DNA of 64,000 nucleotides from Halorussus amylolyticus (lineage in GTDB: Archaea > Halobacteriota > Halobacteria > Halobacteriales > Haladaptataceae): NCBI RefSeq assembly GCF_004143485.2, contig NZ_ML974133.1, positions 170,990-234,989 on the forward strand. Direction: 5' to 3'. Position 1 is the stretch's first letter. Every line of letters begins with the position of its first letter. The position numbers and the translations under genes are program-made. This document shows, piece by piece, positions 16,947-26,451 of this stretch. The notes under the pieces were generated by a model. The model made no database searches, was not told where the DNA came from, and saw only the letters and a program-made list of their open reading frames with translations.

Positions 16947-18593
16947 TCAGTTGTAGGTCTCCTTCGACGCGACTCGGACGCGGGTCCCGTCGAACGCCGC
17001 GAACACGCGATTTCCGTCGCGCTCGAACCGGATGCCGTCGAGTATCACGCGCTCGCCGTCGGCGGGAATCGGTGCCGTGGAGACCGTGGAGTTGTTCCGC
17101 GAGAGTCGCAGGTCGAAGCCGCCGTTCTCGGGGACGATGCTCACGTTCTTCTCGGCGAGGGTCGGCCCGGCCGTCACGGGGTCGGAGGCGTAGGTGGGAG
17201 TCCACCGCTCGTCGTCGGGACCCCGGAGCCACACCTGATACGCGGTCCCGCCGTCGGCGGCCGACCAGCCCCCTCGCTGGACGCGGACGACCTCCGACCA
17301 GCCGACGCCGCCGACTCGGACCGCGGCGCGACCCGAGAACGCGAGTCGTCCCTTCGAGACCTGTTGGGTCCAGATTTCGCGGTCGTCGTTCACGACGATG
17401 ACGCCGCTCGTTCGGACGTTCGTGGTCTCGCCGAACGCTTCGATGTCCACGACCGACACCTTCTGATTCTCGATGTTCTCGGCGTAGGTCACAGCGTAGC
17501 CCTCGACCTCGATTCCGGGTCCGTCGCCCGGAACGCTCGCGTCGTCCACGGTCGTGAGATTCACCGGAATCGCGACCCCGGCCATGACCGCGAGCGGGGC
17601 GGCGAGGACGAGGAAACCGACCACCTGACGCGACACGTTTCCGAACGCGATTTCTCGGTCGGCGGTCGCCGCGACCGTCGTCATCGCCGCGACCGCGACC
17701 ACGAAGACGATGCCGAGACCCTGATAGAGGACGTAGCTTTCGTCGCCGCGGTACCACCACACCGCCCAGAGGGTCATCGAGGTGCCGAGAAGCACTGCGC
17801 CGGTCCAGAGTCGGAGCGCGTCGGGGCGTTCGCGCCGTCGGTAGAGGACAACGACGCCGAGCAGGAGTCCGAGGAACAGGCCGAGCGCGTGGCCCTGCAC
17901 CGCGACTCCGTACCACCACGGGTCGCTGAAGGAGGGTTCGGCCGACCCGAAGACGACCGGGTTTCGCATGACGTCGTAGACGGTCCGAATCACCTCTTGG
18001 CCCGCCACAGCGATTACGGTCAGCAGGGGGTAGCGCACCAGCGCGAAGCCGACGAACGCGAACACGACGCCCGAGAAGCCGATGACCGGTCCCCACGCGA
18101 GCAGGCTGGTGGCGAGACCGACCGCGAACACGCCGACCGGGAACACGACGAACGCGCGAATCCACGGGTGGGTGGTCCACGACGAGAACGGATTGTCGCC
18201 GCGCTCGCCGCCGAAGTGGCCGAAATAGTACTCCGCAAGCGGGGCCACCGCGACGGTGGTCGTGAGATTCCCGACGAGGTGGCCCGACCCGCCGTGGGAG
18301 AACGCCGCGAAGAACCACCCGGTCGGGTAGAAGTACGACCACGACGAGAACGGGAGCGTCAGCGGCCAGTGCCAGCGTTGCGCGCCCTGCTGGACGAACA
18401 GGTACACCGCCAGCACGCCGAGAATCGAGACGAGCGTGCCCCACGGGACGCCCAGCAGAAATCGCCGTCTGAGACGCAGGCCCCACTCCCCGCGCGGGCG
18501 GTCGATTCGCCACACGAGCGAGAGCGACAGCAGAAAGACCAGCGGGATGGCGACCTGTACGGGGGCAGGAAGCCACGACGGAACGTCGAGCAT
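16947..18593 (-). CDS. rhomboid-family intramembrane serine protease with C-terminal extension
   Basis: The protein is 548 residues. The N-terminal 370 residues hold about ten hydrophobic segments. The catalytic Ser is in VIGFSGVVFAF and the His in AVQGHALGLFLG; the HGGSGHLVGNLT motif is the usual rhomboid His/Asn region. The last 180 residues (from about 372) are a non-membrane domain with beta character, probably outside the cell. It cleaves single-pass proteins in the membrane. ATG 18593 is supported by a TATA box (AATTTATA, 18618-18625). Upstream in-frame codons run through repeat element A and are not coding. Confidence 0.9.
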   Translation of the reverse strand: MLDVPSWLPAPVQVAIPLVFLLSLSLVWRIDRPRGEWGLRLRRRFLLGVPWGTLVSILGVLAVYLFVQQGAQRWHWPLTLPFSSWSYFYPTGWFFAAFSHGGSGHLVGNLTTTVAVAPLAEYYFGHFGGERGDNPFSSWTTHPWIRAFVVFPVGVFAVGLATSLLAWGPVIGFSGVVFAFVGFALVRYPLLTVIAVAGQEVIRTVYDVMRNPVVFGSAEPSFSDPWWYGVAVQGHALGLFLGLLLGVVVLYRRRERPDALRLWTGAVLLGTSMTLWAVWWYRGDESYVLYQGLGIVFVVAVAAMTTVAATADREIAFGNVSRQVVGFLVLAAPLAVMAGVAIPVNLTTVDDASVPGDGPGIEVEGYAVTYAENIENQKVSVVDIEAFGETTNVRTSGVIVVNDDREIWTQQVSKGRLAFSGRAAVRVGGVGWSEVVRVQRGGWSAADGGTAYQVWLRGPDDERWTPTYASDPVTAGPTLAEKNVSIVPENGGFDLRLSRNNSTVSTAPIPADGERVILDGIRFERDGNRVFAAFDGTRVRVASKETYN

Positions 18594-18617
18594 ATCGCGT
18601 CCTTTCGACCGAGACGG

Positions 18618-18625
18618 TATAAATT
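18618..18625 (-). promoter_or_regulatory. TATA box of the rhomboid gene
   Basis: The minus strand reads AATTTATA, 25-32 bp upstream of ATG 18593. It lies between the gene start and repeat element A, so the element sits just upstream of the core promoter. Confidence 0.65.
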
Positions 18626-18670
18626 CGGGGCGAATTCGCCCGAGGTTCCGACCGGCACAAGGCGGTTTCG

Positions 18671-18892
18671 GGCGATTTCGTGAATTGTCACAGACCACGG
18701 GACGCGCCGCGCGCTCGGTCGCGCCACCGTCGGCGCGACTGAGCGCGCACGCGGGGAGGCACGGGGGCGCGGTGCTGTGCGGTGGCGGTGCGGTCCTCAT
18801 AGGTACCGGGAGTAGCTAGCTAGCTTCGTGGTCGATGCTTTGTGGTCGTTGCTTCGCGGTCGTTGCTTCGCGGTCGTTTCTTCGCGGCCGTT
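18671..18892 (-). repeat. dispersed repeat element A (head 1, tail 1) with 5x14-bp tandem array
   Basis: Read on the minus strand, five 14-bp units (18892 down to 18823, consensus AACGACCGCGAAGC) lead into the head AGCTAGCTACTCCCGGTACC (18822 leftward). Then come the Cys-rich-looking core ACCGCACCGCCACCGCACAG, CCCGTGCCTCCCCGCG, a hairpin with arms GCGCGCTCAGTCGCGCC / GGCGCGACCGAGCGCGC, and the tail GGCGCGTCCCGTGGTC. It matches element C throughout except that the hairpin sequence is different. It lies between the divergent rhomboid and rpoL genes. Confidence 0.85.
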
Positions 18893-19047
18893 TTGCGGGG
18901 AATAGCAGTCTTCACACTCCTTCTCTCGAACGCGGTTTCAGACACCGAAACACCTCACACCGGCAACAGAATCACCGCGAATCTCCGAGCGACCCACAGA
19001 ACCTCGGTTTCGCAACCTTGAAACGCCCAAAGCCAGTATCCCTGCGC

Positions 19048-19332
19048 ATGGAACTTCGGGTCATCGACAAAGGCGACGACGAACTCTCTATCGAGATCGC
19101 GGGGGAGGACCACACCTTCATGAACGTGCTGAAGGGCACCCTGCTCGAACAGTCGGGCGTCGCCGCCGCGACCTACGACGTGAACCCCGAGCAGTCCGGC
19201 GGCCAGACCGAACCTATCCTCACCATCAAGACCGAGGACGGCACCGACCCCATCGACGCGCTCGAAACTGCCGCGGGCAACATCCGCGAGAAGACGAACG
19301 CGTTCCAAGACGCCTACCGAAACGCGGCCTGA
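19048..19332 (+). CDS. rpoL: DNA-directed RNA polymerase subunit L
   Basis: The protein is 94 residues, the usual length for archaeal Rpo11/L. It starts [20 protein letters not shown] and contains the hallmark [18 protein letters not shown]. It forms the D-L heterodimer that seeds RNA polymerase assembly, equivalent to the bacterial alpha dimer. ATG 19048 is chosen by homology; the frame is open for another 71 codons upstream but that part overlaps the tandem array of element A. A T-rich stretch after the stop may terminate it. Confidence 0.95.
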   Translation: MELRVIDKGDDELSIEIAGEDHTFMNVLKGTLLEQSGVAAATYDVNPEQSGGQTEPILTIKTEDGTDPIDALETAAGNIREKTNAFQDAYRNAA

Positions 19333-19552
19333 TTTTCGCCGGTTCGGACCGTTTTGGCGGTTTTTCCACCCCCCGAGCGACCGCGCTCGCCGACGCCGCG
19401 AAATCGACGGACGAGTGCCCTCCGTCCCCGCGCCGTCTTCGAATCGTTCCCGCGCCGTCGCCGAGGTAAGCCGGGCGTAACGACCGTAATCCGCCGCGGA
19501 ACCCCGAAACGGTGGCGTCGGTTTATTGACGGCGTCGGCGTCGTTCCGGCGC

Positions 19553-20332
19553 ATGCAAACACGCCCAGTAGTCGTCGCCGCGCTCGTTCTGCTCGCTGGC
19601 GTCTCGGCCGGAATCGGGACGGCAGTCGCCGCGCCCGCCGACGCGTCGCCCGGAGAGATTTCGTCAGCACCCGCCGCGAGTGCCGCCCAGGACGCACAGA
19701 ACGACACCGAAGTGACGGTCCAGAATCTCACGATAGGAGAGTTAGCCCTCACGGACGTTCGGATAGCCGACGCGCGACTCGACGACGTGGTTCTCGAAGG
19801 GACGGACGCGACCAATCCGCTCGGACAGGCCACCGCGTCGAACCTGACGATAGCGAACGCCACCTTGAACGACGTGACGTTCGAGGACGTGACCATCCGA
19901 AACGAGACCGTCGCCGAGGACCTCCTCGGCGGTGAGACGCCCGAGAACGACACCGTGACGCTCGACAACGCCTCGCTATCGAACGTGAGCATGGAGTCGC
20001 TCGCGGTCGATGAGGCCCAAGCGAGTGAGGTCGATGTCGGCGACGTGCAGGCCGCGCTTTCGACGCCCGAGACCGTCGAGGAGGGCGAGGAAATCGAAGA
20101 CGCCACGATGGAAGTTGGTAACATGACCGTCGAGAGCGCGAGCCTCGATTCGGTGTCGGCCGACGACGCGAGCATCGAGAACGCGTCGGCCGGTATCGGA
20201 CCGGCGGTTCCTGACACGGGCGAGGAGACGACGGAAGCGGAGGAGACGACCGAGGAAGAAGAACCGGAGGACGACGAGACGACGGACGCTGAGGAAGAAA
20301 CGACCGAGGAGGAAGAGACGACCGAAGCGTAA
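19553..20332 (+). CDS. secreted pentapeptide-like repeat protein with acidic tail
   Basis: The protein is 259 residues. An N-terminal Sec signal is clear (ARPVVVAALVLLAGVSAG-type core after MQTR), with likely cleavage near AVAAPADA. The middle (about 50-190) has loose pentapeptide-like repeats in which Asn-Leu-Thr, Asp-Val and Ala-Ser recur (NLTIGELALTDVRIADARLD). Several N-glycosylation sequons are present. The C-terminal 50 residues are almost only Glu, Thr and Asp, without a membrane anchor. A TATA-like GTTTATTGAC lies at about -28. It is exported and probably glycosylated; the function is unknown. Confidence 0.75.
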   Translation: MQTRPVVVAALVLLAGVSAGIGTAVAAPADASPGEISSAPAASAAQDAQNDTEVTVQNLTIGELALTDVRIADARLDDVVLEGTDATNPLGQATASNLTIANATLNDVTFEDVTIRNETVAEDLLGGETPENDTVTLDNASLSNVSMESLAVDEAQASEVDVGDVQAALSTPETVEEGEEIEDATMEVGNMTVESASLDSVSADDASIENASAGIGPAVPDTGEETTEAEETTEEEEPEDDETTDAEEETTEEEETTEA

Positions 20333-20384
20333 ACCGAGACTCACACACTTTGTGCGGTCATCGCCGAACGGGAGCGCCGCCGAT

Positions 20385-21200
20385 TCAGAGCCGAATCGGC
20401 AGTCCTTTTTCGTCCAGATACTCCTTGACCTCTCGAATCGAGTAGTCGTCGTAGTGGAAGATAGACGCCGCGAGCGCGGCGTCCGCGCCCGCGTCGGTGA
20501 ACACCTCGTACATGTCCTCGGGACCGCCGCATCCGGAGGACGCGATGACGGGCGTATCGACCGCGTCACAGACCGACTTCGTGAGCGGGATGTCGTAGCC
20601 TTCCTCGGTGCCGTCGGCGTCGATGGAGTTGACGAACAGTTCGCCAGCGCCTCGGGACTCGGCTTCGCGCGACCACTCCACTACGTCGAGACCGGTGCCC
20701 TCGCGGCCACCCTTGACGGTACACTCGAACCAACACGATTCGCCGTCGACCTGTGCGTAGTGTTCGCCCTGTTCGTCGAACCGCCTGCGGGCGTCCACGC
20801 TGATGACGATGCACTGGCTGCCGAACGACTCCGCGCCCTCGGTTATGAGTTCGGGCTTCGCAATCGCGCCGGAGTTGATGGATACTTTGTCCGCGCCCGC
20901 ACGGAGGGTCTCTTTGATGTCCTCGCGCGTGCGGATGCCCCCGCCCACCGTGAGCGGGATGAAGATTTCGTCGGCCACGTCCTCGACCACGCCGAGCATG
21001 GTCTCGCGGCCATCGGCGCTCGCGGTGATGTCGAGGAAGACGAACTCGTCGGCTCCCGATTCGTTGTACCGGCGGGCCATCTCGACCGGGTCGCCGGTGT
21101 ATTCGAGGTTCTCGAAGTTGACGCCGGTGTAGACCGCGGCGTTCCCGTCGTCGTCCAAGTCCACGTCGATGCACGGGATGATGCGTTTGGTGAGAGTCAT
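20385..21200 (-). CDS. hisF: imidazole glycerol phosphate synthase, cyclase subunit
   Basis: The protein is 271 residues and a full TIM barrel. The catalytic Asp residues are visible in [10 protein letters not shown] (about residue 11) and [10 protein letters not shown] (about 130). The phosphate-binding loops VGGGIR and [10 protein letters not shown] are intact, and [12 protein letters not shown] is a family hallmark. It makes IGP and AICAR from PRFAR with ammonia from HisH, in histidine biosynthesis. HisH is not in the window. It is convergent with the secreted protein gene. Confidence 0.97.
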   Translation of the reverse strand: MTLTKRIIPCIDVDLDDDGNAAVYTGVNFENLEYTGDPVEMARRYNESGADEFVFLDITASADGRETMLGVVEDVADEIFIPLTVGGGIRTREDIKETLRAGADKVSINSGAIAKPELITEGAESFGSQCIVISVDARRRFDEQGEHYAQVDGESCWFECTVKGGREGTGLDVVEWSREAESRGAGELFVNSIDADGTEEGYDIPLTKSVCDAVDTPVIASSGCGGPEDMYEVFTDAGADAALAASIFHYDDYSIREVKEYLDEKGLPIRL

Positions 21201-21295
21201 TCCTTGCGAGAGAGTTGGCGCGAGCGCGGTTTCACCGTTTCGACTGCGACAGCAGAAGAACTGGAGTTAAGTGACCTCCGACTCAACCGTCGGGT

Positions 21296-21457
21296 ATGAG
21301 CGACCACAACGACGACAGCCACGGACGCGACGTAGAGGGTATCGAGCGCGTGACCTCACCGATGCAGGAGTTCTCGATGCGCGAGGCCGGAATCGGCTTC
21401 GTCGTCCTCGCCATCGGACTGGCGGTGGCGTACGCGCTTCCCCTGCTCGCGGCCTGA
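21296..21457 (+). CDS. 53-residue single-pass membrane protein (DUF7550-like)
   Basis: Translation from ATG 21296 gives a hydrophilic His/Asp-rich start (MSDHNDDSHGRD), the motif RVTSPMQEFSMREAGIG, and one C-terminal membrane helix (VVLAIGLAVAYALPLLAA). The TSPMQEF block is a recurrent feature of a small haloarchaeal family of unknown function. A TATA-like GAGTTAAG lies about 28 bp upstream, and the stop is TGA at 21455. It is easily missed because of its size. It stands alone between divergent hisF and repeat element B. Confidence 0.8.
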   Translation: MSDHNDDSHGRDVEGIERVTSPMQEFSMREAGIGFVVLAIGLAVAYALPLLAA

Positions 21458-21569
21458 GAATATTTTCGGTCGCGGTGAGTCGGCTCGCCGTCCGGAGACC
21501 GTATCGTGAATAACAATTTACAGACTTCGTTCTCTGTTCGGAATCATCCAAAACCCCGATACACTTTGC

Positions 21570-21880
21570 GACGGCAATTTGAAGGTCCTGTTCCTCTATG
21601 ACGGAAATCTGATCGTCCTGCTCCGCTGTGACGGTGGTCTAAGCGTTCTGCTCCGTTGTGACGGCATGGCAATCTAAGCGTCCTGCTCGCACGTCGCAAC
21701 TGAGAAACCGCACAGCACCGCGACAGCCACACGCCTCCCCAACCGATTCCCTCACTCGCTTCCTTCGGTCGCTCGCTCGGTCATCCCTCGCGCGGTTGTG
21801 TCGCGCCACAGGGGCGCGACCGCACGCGCCACGTCGAAGGTAAAGATACACGACCCACGTCGAAAGTGAAAATACGCGAA
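21570..21880 (+). repeat. dispersed repeat element B (head 2, tail 2) with tandem arrays at both ends
   Basis: Three 30-bp units (21570-21599, 21600-21629, 21630-21659) and a longer fourth lead into the head AAGCGTCCTGCTCGCACG. The core AACCGCACAGCACCGCGACA, CACACGCCTCCCCAACCGAT and CATCCCTCGCGCG follow, then a hairpin GTCGCGCC / GGCGCGAC (21800-21807, 21813-21820). A second tandem duplication (21831-21856 and 21857-21880, starting ACGTCGAAGGTAAAGATACA) ends 5 bp before the purL stop codon. No coding potential. Confidence 0.85.
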
Positions 21881-21885
21881 ACGTC

Positions 21886-24030
21886 TCAGTCGAGTTCGCG
21901 CGCCAGCACGTCCCGGAGGTCGGCGATTTCGGCGGCATCGTAGGCGAGACGCCCACCATCGATTTCGAGGTCGAGCGCGCCCGAGTCGTCGGCCGAACCG
22001 AGTCCGACCACCGGGGCCACGCCGTCGAAGGCGTCGCGGACCGCCTCGGGGTCGGTCGTCTCCACGACCGCGCGGCCCGGCGTCTCCGCGAAGAGTGCCT
22101 CGACGGAATCCACTTCGACCGTCGCGCCCGCGTCGTCAGTCACCATCTCGGCGAGCGAGACCGCGAGACCGCCGTGGCTCACGTCGTGGACCGCGAGGGT
22201 GTCGGGGTGGTCGGCCACCGCCGCGAGCGCGCTGACGACTTCAGGGGCGTTCTCGGGGAGCGCGGGGAAGCGGTCGGTGCCGCCCGCCTGGGCGAGGTAC
22301 TCCGACCCGCCGAGACGGCGGTCCCCGTCGTCGCCGACCGCGAGCAGGGTTCCCTCGCCCGAGAGTGCGGCAGGTGGGGCCTCGTAGCCCGCTTTCGTGC
22401 CCGTCATCGCGAGGGTCGGCGTCGGCGGAATCGGACCGGAAGGCGAGTCGTTGTAGAGCGAGACGTTCCCGCCCACGACTGGGACCGAGAGGTCCCGGCA
22501 CATGTCGGCCAGTCCGTCTACGATGCCCTTGAAACCGCCGTACACGTCGGGCTTTTCGGGGTTGCCGCCGTTGAGGCAGTCCACCGCGGCGAGTGGCGTC
22601 GCGCCCTTGGCCGCGAGGTTCGTGGCGTTTTCGAGCGCGACCGCCCGCGCGCCGTCGTAGGGCGCGGCGGTCGTCCAGCGCGGGTTCGCGCCCGACGAGA
22701 ACGCGAGGCCCGCACCAGCGTCCCGGAGCGCCAACACCGCCGAGTCGTCGCCCGGCGGGGTCGCGGTCCGGACCTGTACCTCGTGGTCGTACTGACGGTA
22801 GACCCACCGCTTGCTCGCGGTGTTCGGGCTGGCGACGACCGCCTCGAACGCTTCTTCGAGGTCCGTATCGGGGAGGTCTCGGTCGGGTTGGGTCGGCTCC
22901 TCCGAGGCGAGGTCGTTCATCGGCGCGCCGTCCGCGAGGAACTCCGGAGGCGCGTCCACGACCGTCTCGCCCTCGAACGTGCAGACGTAGTTTCCCTCCG
23001 TGACTTCACCGATGACCGAACAGCCCAAGTCGTACTTCTCGGCGACCTGCGCCACGGCGTCCACGTTCTCGGGGCGGACCTCGTAGCACATCCGCTCTTG
23101 GGACTCGGCGAGCAGAATCTCCAGGGCGTTCATGTTCGGTTCGCGCTGGTGAACGTCTTCGAGCGCGATTTCACAGCCGAGGTCGCCCTTCGCGACCATC
23201 TCCGAGGACGCGCCGCCGAGTCCGGCCGCGCCGAGGTCGCGGGCCGCCTCCACGAGGTCGCGGTCGATGAGCGCCTCGTTCGCTTCGATGAGGAGCTTCT
23301 CGGTGTAGGGGTCGCCGACCTGTACCGCGGGTCGGTCCTCGGTCTCGGCGTCCTCGCCGAGGTCCTCGCTCGCGAAGCTCGCGCCGCCGAGACCGTCCCG
23401 GCCGGTGCCGTTTCCGACGAGGACGAGCTTGTTTCCAACTTCCTTCGCGTTGGCGGTGACGAGGCGCTCGGCGTCGAGCAGGCCGACGCACGCCACATTC
23501 ACGAGCGGATTGCCCTCGTAGTCGGGATGGAAGTCGGTGCTCCCCGTCACGGTCGGAACGCCGATGGAGTTGCCGTAGTCCGAGATGCCGTCAACGACGC
23601 CCTCCAGCAGGTAGCGGGAGTGCTCGCGGTCGAAGTCGCCGAAGTACAGCGAGTCGGCGAGCGCGATGGGGTACGCGCCCATCGAGAGCGTGTCGCGGAC
23701 GATGCCGCCGACGCCGGTGGCCGCGCCGTCGTAGGGGTCCACGAACGACGGGTGGTTGTGGCTCTCGATGCCCATCGTGATGTACGTGTCGTCGGTCGCG
23801 TCGTCGCTTTCGGCGTCGTCGTATGACGGCACGGCGACGACTGCGGCGTCGTCGCCCGGTCCGACGACGACTTGCTCGCCGTCGGAGTCGAACGCCGACA
23901 GCAGGGGTCGGGACGAACGGTACGCGCAGTGTTCGCTCCAGAGATTTTCGAACAGGGCCGCCTCCGCCGGGGTCGGCTCCCGGCCGAGTTCGGCGACGAC
24001 CAGTTCGCGGTCTGGCTCGGAGAGACTCAT
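21886..24030 (-). CDS. purL: phosphoribosylformylglycinamidine synthase subunit PurL
   Basis: The protein is 714 residues, the length of the small archaeal/Bacillus-type PurL. The opening [20 protein letters not shown], the ATP/Mg region [29 protein letters not shown] and a second AIRS-like half ([17 protein letters not shown]) are all present. With PurS and PurQ it converts FGAR to FGAM in purine synthesis; neither partner is in the window. The ATG at 24030 is 222 bp from the divergently oriented spacer. Long open frames antisense to it reflect GC-rich codon bias. Confidence 0.97.
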   Translation of the reverse strand: MSLSEPDRELVVAELGREPTPAEAALFENLWSEHCAYRSSRPLLSAFDSDGEQVVVGPGDDAAVVAVPSYDDAESDDATDDTYITMGIESHNHPSFVDPYDGAATGVGGIVRDTLSMGAYPIALADSLYFGDFDREHSRYLLEGVVDGISDYGNSIGVPTVTGSTDFHPDYEGNPLVNVACVGLLDAERLVTANAKEVGNKLVLVGNGTGRDGLGGASFASEDLGEDAETEDRPAVQVGDPYTEKLLIEANEALIDRDLVEAARDLGAAGLGGASSEMVAKGDLGCEIALEDVHQREPNMNALEILLAESQERMCYEVRPENVDAVAQVAEKYDLGCSVIGEVTEGNYVCTFEGETVVDAPPEFLADGAPMNDLASEEPTQPDRDLPDTDLEEAFEAVVASPNTASKRWVYRQYDHEVQVRTATPPGDDSAVLALRDAGAGLAFSSGANPRWTTAAPYDGARAVALENATNLAAKGATPLAAVDCLNGGNPEKPDVYGGFKGIVDGLADMCRDLSVPVVGGNVSLYNDSPSGPIPPTPTLAMTGTKAGYEAPPAALSGEGTLLAVGDDGDRRLGGSEYLAQAGGTDRFPALPENAPEVVSALAAVADHPDTLAVHDVSHGGLAVSLAEMVTDDAGATVEVDSVEALFAETPGRAVVETTDPEAVRDAFDGVAPVVGLGSADDSGALDLEIDGGRLAYDAAEIADLRDVLARELD

Positions 24031-24253
24031 TCACTCTCCTGTACAAACAGAGCGGATTAATGCCTTTCTATATGCAAGGACGTGCATTGACTCGCGGGCG
24101 GCCTCGTTTCCGGTGGCTCGGCTCTCTTTCCGCGTCGAAATCGTCTATTTCGGCGACAGCGAGGTGCGACACCCGACTGATAAACTCCTTTTCGATATAC
24201 AAAACCGACCGGGCGTGGGGCGTCGGTCCGGTGTGTGCTTCGCGCACCTCGGC

Positions 24254-25672
24254 TCACCCCCGCCCCGAGCGCCAAAGTCGTTCTCGGAGCGTGTCGCGGA
24301 GCTCGCCGAGACGACGCCGCACGAGGGCGTAGTTGTAGACGCCCTCACCGACTCCCCACCCGACGAGTAGCGCGAGCGCGACCGCGAGAAACGTGGCGCT
24401 CCACGTCGGGAGCCACATCGGCGTGAACCACGGCGCGACGTGATACCATCGCTCGGCGAGTCGAACCACCGGCTCCGAAACGGGCGTTCCGCCGACGAGG
24501 TCTCCGACGACCGCCGGGACCGTGGGGAGACCGGCCGCGGTCGAGTCGCTCCCGCCCCGGAGTTCGTACGCGCCCGCCGCGCCTTGGTCGCGAATCGTCG
24601 GGCCGCCGGGTTCGTCGCCGTGGGCGACTCGCTCGGCGTCGTAGGTGGCCCACGGGACCGAGGTCTCCCAGACGATTTCGCCGGTCGGGGTCACCTCGAC
24701 GACGCGGTGGTTCATCGAATCCACGACCAGCGTGTTCCCGTTCGGGAGGCGGTCGGCGTCGCGCGGCCAGTTCAGCCCCTCCGAAACCGTCCAGACGCGC
24801 TCCCACTCGCCGTCTCCGGGCGGGCCGTCCGTGCGCTCGTACTCCACGATGCGGTCGTTCTCCGAGTCGGCGACCAGAATCGTGGGCGTCCCGTTCTCGC
24901 TTTCGAGGTACTGGGGGTTGTGCTGTTCGTAGAGGGTGTCGCGGTCGCCGTCCTCGCCGAGTCGCAGGTCGATGTCCTTCGTGGAGCGATTGATTGCGAT
25001 TACCTGGTCGAAGTTTCGCGGCGAGACCAAAAATTCGCCGTCGCGTATCTGGTCCACGTCGTTGACGTGGGTCCAGTCCTTCGCGGTGACGCCCGCTCCC
25101 GCGTCGTCCGGGTAGTGGTCCTCGAAGTACCACTCCCAAGTGACTTCTCCGCGAGTCCGATTGTAGACGAACACGCTGTCCCGGCTCTCGCGGTCCTCGT
25201 CGTAGTTGATGCCCGCGACGAGGAGTTCGTCGTCGTTGATGAGGTCAACGTCGTGGATGTCCGGGAGGTCGAAGCGCTCGGTCCAGACGCGCTCGCCGCG
25301 CTCGGGGTCGTACTCGTAGACCACGGTCGTCTCGCGCACGGGGTTGACGACCAGCAGATTGCCGTTGGGGAGCGGGTCCACGTCGTAGAACCAACTCCGG
25401 GTGTCGGCGGGACCGTCGTGGGTCCACTCGGCGCTCGCGTTCGGTCCGACGGCCGCGAGCTGCGCGGAGCGGCCGGGGAGCGAGTAGCCGTCGGCGTGCC
25501 ACCCCTGACTCGTGACGACCGTGGTTCCGTTCGCGGGCGACTCGACCGGGCCAGCCCCGGTGTCAGGCGCGTCGTACGCGAGCGTCAACACGCCGCTCGA
25601 CACGACGAGCGCGAGGACGACCACTCCGAGCAAGCCCCGAACGAGCCACCGCCGAGCGGGTAGGTCGGCCAT
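24254..25672 (-). CDS. membrane-anchored arylsulfotransferase-like (ASST) beta-propeller
   Basis: The protein is 472 residues. One membrane helix lies near the N terminus (about 8-30) and another near the C terminus (about 425-447), with a large propeller between them, presumably outside. The repeats WFYDVDPLPNGNLLVVN, HDVDLINDDELLVAG and DADRLPNGNTLVVDSMNHRVVEV are typical of the ASST/YncE-like fold in haloarchaea. Whether it has sulfotransferase activity is not clear; the catalytic His pair is not obvious. ATG 25672 starts just before the hydrophobic helix; a GC-poor stretch upstream serves the divergent PHP gene as well. Confidence 0.8.
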   Translation of the reverse strand: MADLPARRWLVRGLLGVVVLALVVSSGVLTLAYDAPDTGAGPVESPANGTTVVTSQGWHADGYSLPGRSAQLAAVGPNASAEWTHDGPADTRSWFYDVDPLPNGNLLVVNPVRETTVVYEYDPERGERVWTERFDLPDIHDVDLINDDELLVAGINYDEDRESRDSVFVYNRTRGEVTWEWYFEDHYPDDAGAGVTAKDWTHVNDVDQIRDGEFLVSPRNFDQVIAINRSTKDIDLRLGEDGDRDTLYEQHNPQYLESENGTPTILVADSENDRIVEYERTDGPPGDGEWERVWTVSEGLNWPRDADRLPNGNTLVVDSMNHRVVEVTPTGEIVWETSVPWATYDAERVAHGDEPGGPTIRDQGAAGAYELRGGSDSTAAGLPTVPAVVGDLVGGTPVSEPVVRLAERWYHVAPWFTPMWLPTWSATFLAVALALLVGWGVGEGVYNYALVRRRLGELRDTLRERLWRSGRG

Positions 25673-25764
25673 ATCTAATTCGTCTTTCAAGACGCGGATA
25701 GTGGTTTCGGATGTTTGCTCCCGAGACCGAGGCGCTTTTGCCACCGCCCTTCCAAGCCCTACGC

Positions 25765-26451
25765 GTGCTATCGGTCGAGCTTCACGCCCACTCGTCGCTT
25801 TCGTACGACGGCCGCGACGAAATCGACCTCCTGCTCGAACAGGCGTCGGCGGTCGGTCTCGACGCGCTAGCGATTACCGACCACGACGAAATCGACGCGA
25901 GTCTCGCGGCCGCAGAGCGGGCCGACGAGTACGGTCTCGTCGGCATTCCGGGAATCGAAATCAGCTCCGCGGCGGGCCACGTCCTCGGACTCGGCGTGAC
26001 CGAGCGCGTTCCCGCCGGACTGTCGTTCGGCGAGACCCTCGACCGCATTCGCGAACAGGGCGGGGTCGCGGTCGTTCCCCATCCGTTCCAGAAGTCCCGG
26101 AGCGGCGTGATGGCGAACATCACCGGGTCGGAACTCGCCGAGGCCGACGCCATCGAAGTGTACAACTCCCGGCTGTTGACCGGGCGCGGCAATCGGAAAG
26201 CCCAGCAGTTCGCCGAACGCCGCGGCCTCCCCCAGACCGCGGGGAGCGACGCCCACATCAGCGAGATGGTCGGGCAGGCGGTCACCCGAATCGACACCGA
26301 CGAGCGGAGTACCGCGGCCATCCTGGACGCCATCCGCGACGGCCGGACGAGCGCCGAGGGCAAGCGAACTCCGTGGCGAATCAGCTTCCGGCAGGCCGCG
26401 GGCGGGGCCAAGCGCCGGGTCAAGAACCGGGTCGCGAACCTTCTCGAATGA
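25765..26451 (+). CDS. PHP domain phosphoesterase
   Basis: The protein is 228 residues if started at GTG 25765. All PHP metal motifs are present: ELHAHSSLSYDG, ITDHDEIDA, IPGIEIS, VVPHPF and TAGSDAHI. The family hydrolyses phosphate esters, for example histidinol phosphate or AMP-type substrates. The GTG start places the first metal motif at residue 6, which is normal for the family; a frame 18 codons longer exists but overlaps the divergent promoter. The TGA stop overlaps the ATG of the AsnB-like gene by four bases, so the two are coupled. Confidence 0.85.
   Translation: MLSVELHAHSSLSYDGRDEIDLLLEQASAVGLDALAITDHDEIDASLAAAERADEYGLVGIPGIEISSAAGHVLGLGVTERVPAGLSFGETLDRIREQGGVAVVPHPFQKSRSGVMANITGSELAEADAIEVYNSRLLTGRGNRKAQQFAERRGLPQTAGSDAHISEMVGQAVTRIDTDERSTAAILDAIRDGRTSAEGKRTPWRISFRQAAGGAKRRVKNRVANLLE

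Noticed and set aside
22174..23826. Long open frame (about 550 codons) antisense to purL
   Set aside because: The opposite strand codes a complete PurL. The antisense product is rich in Arg, Val and Gly and has no domain, a known by-product of GC-rich third positions. The same holds for long antisense frames over the rhomboid, menA, menC, aminotransferase and ksgA genes.
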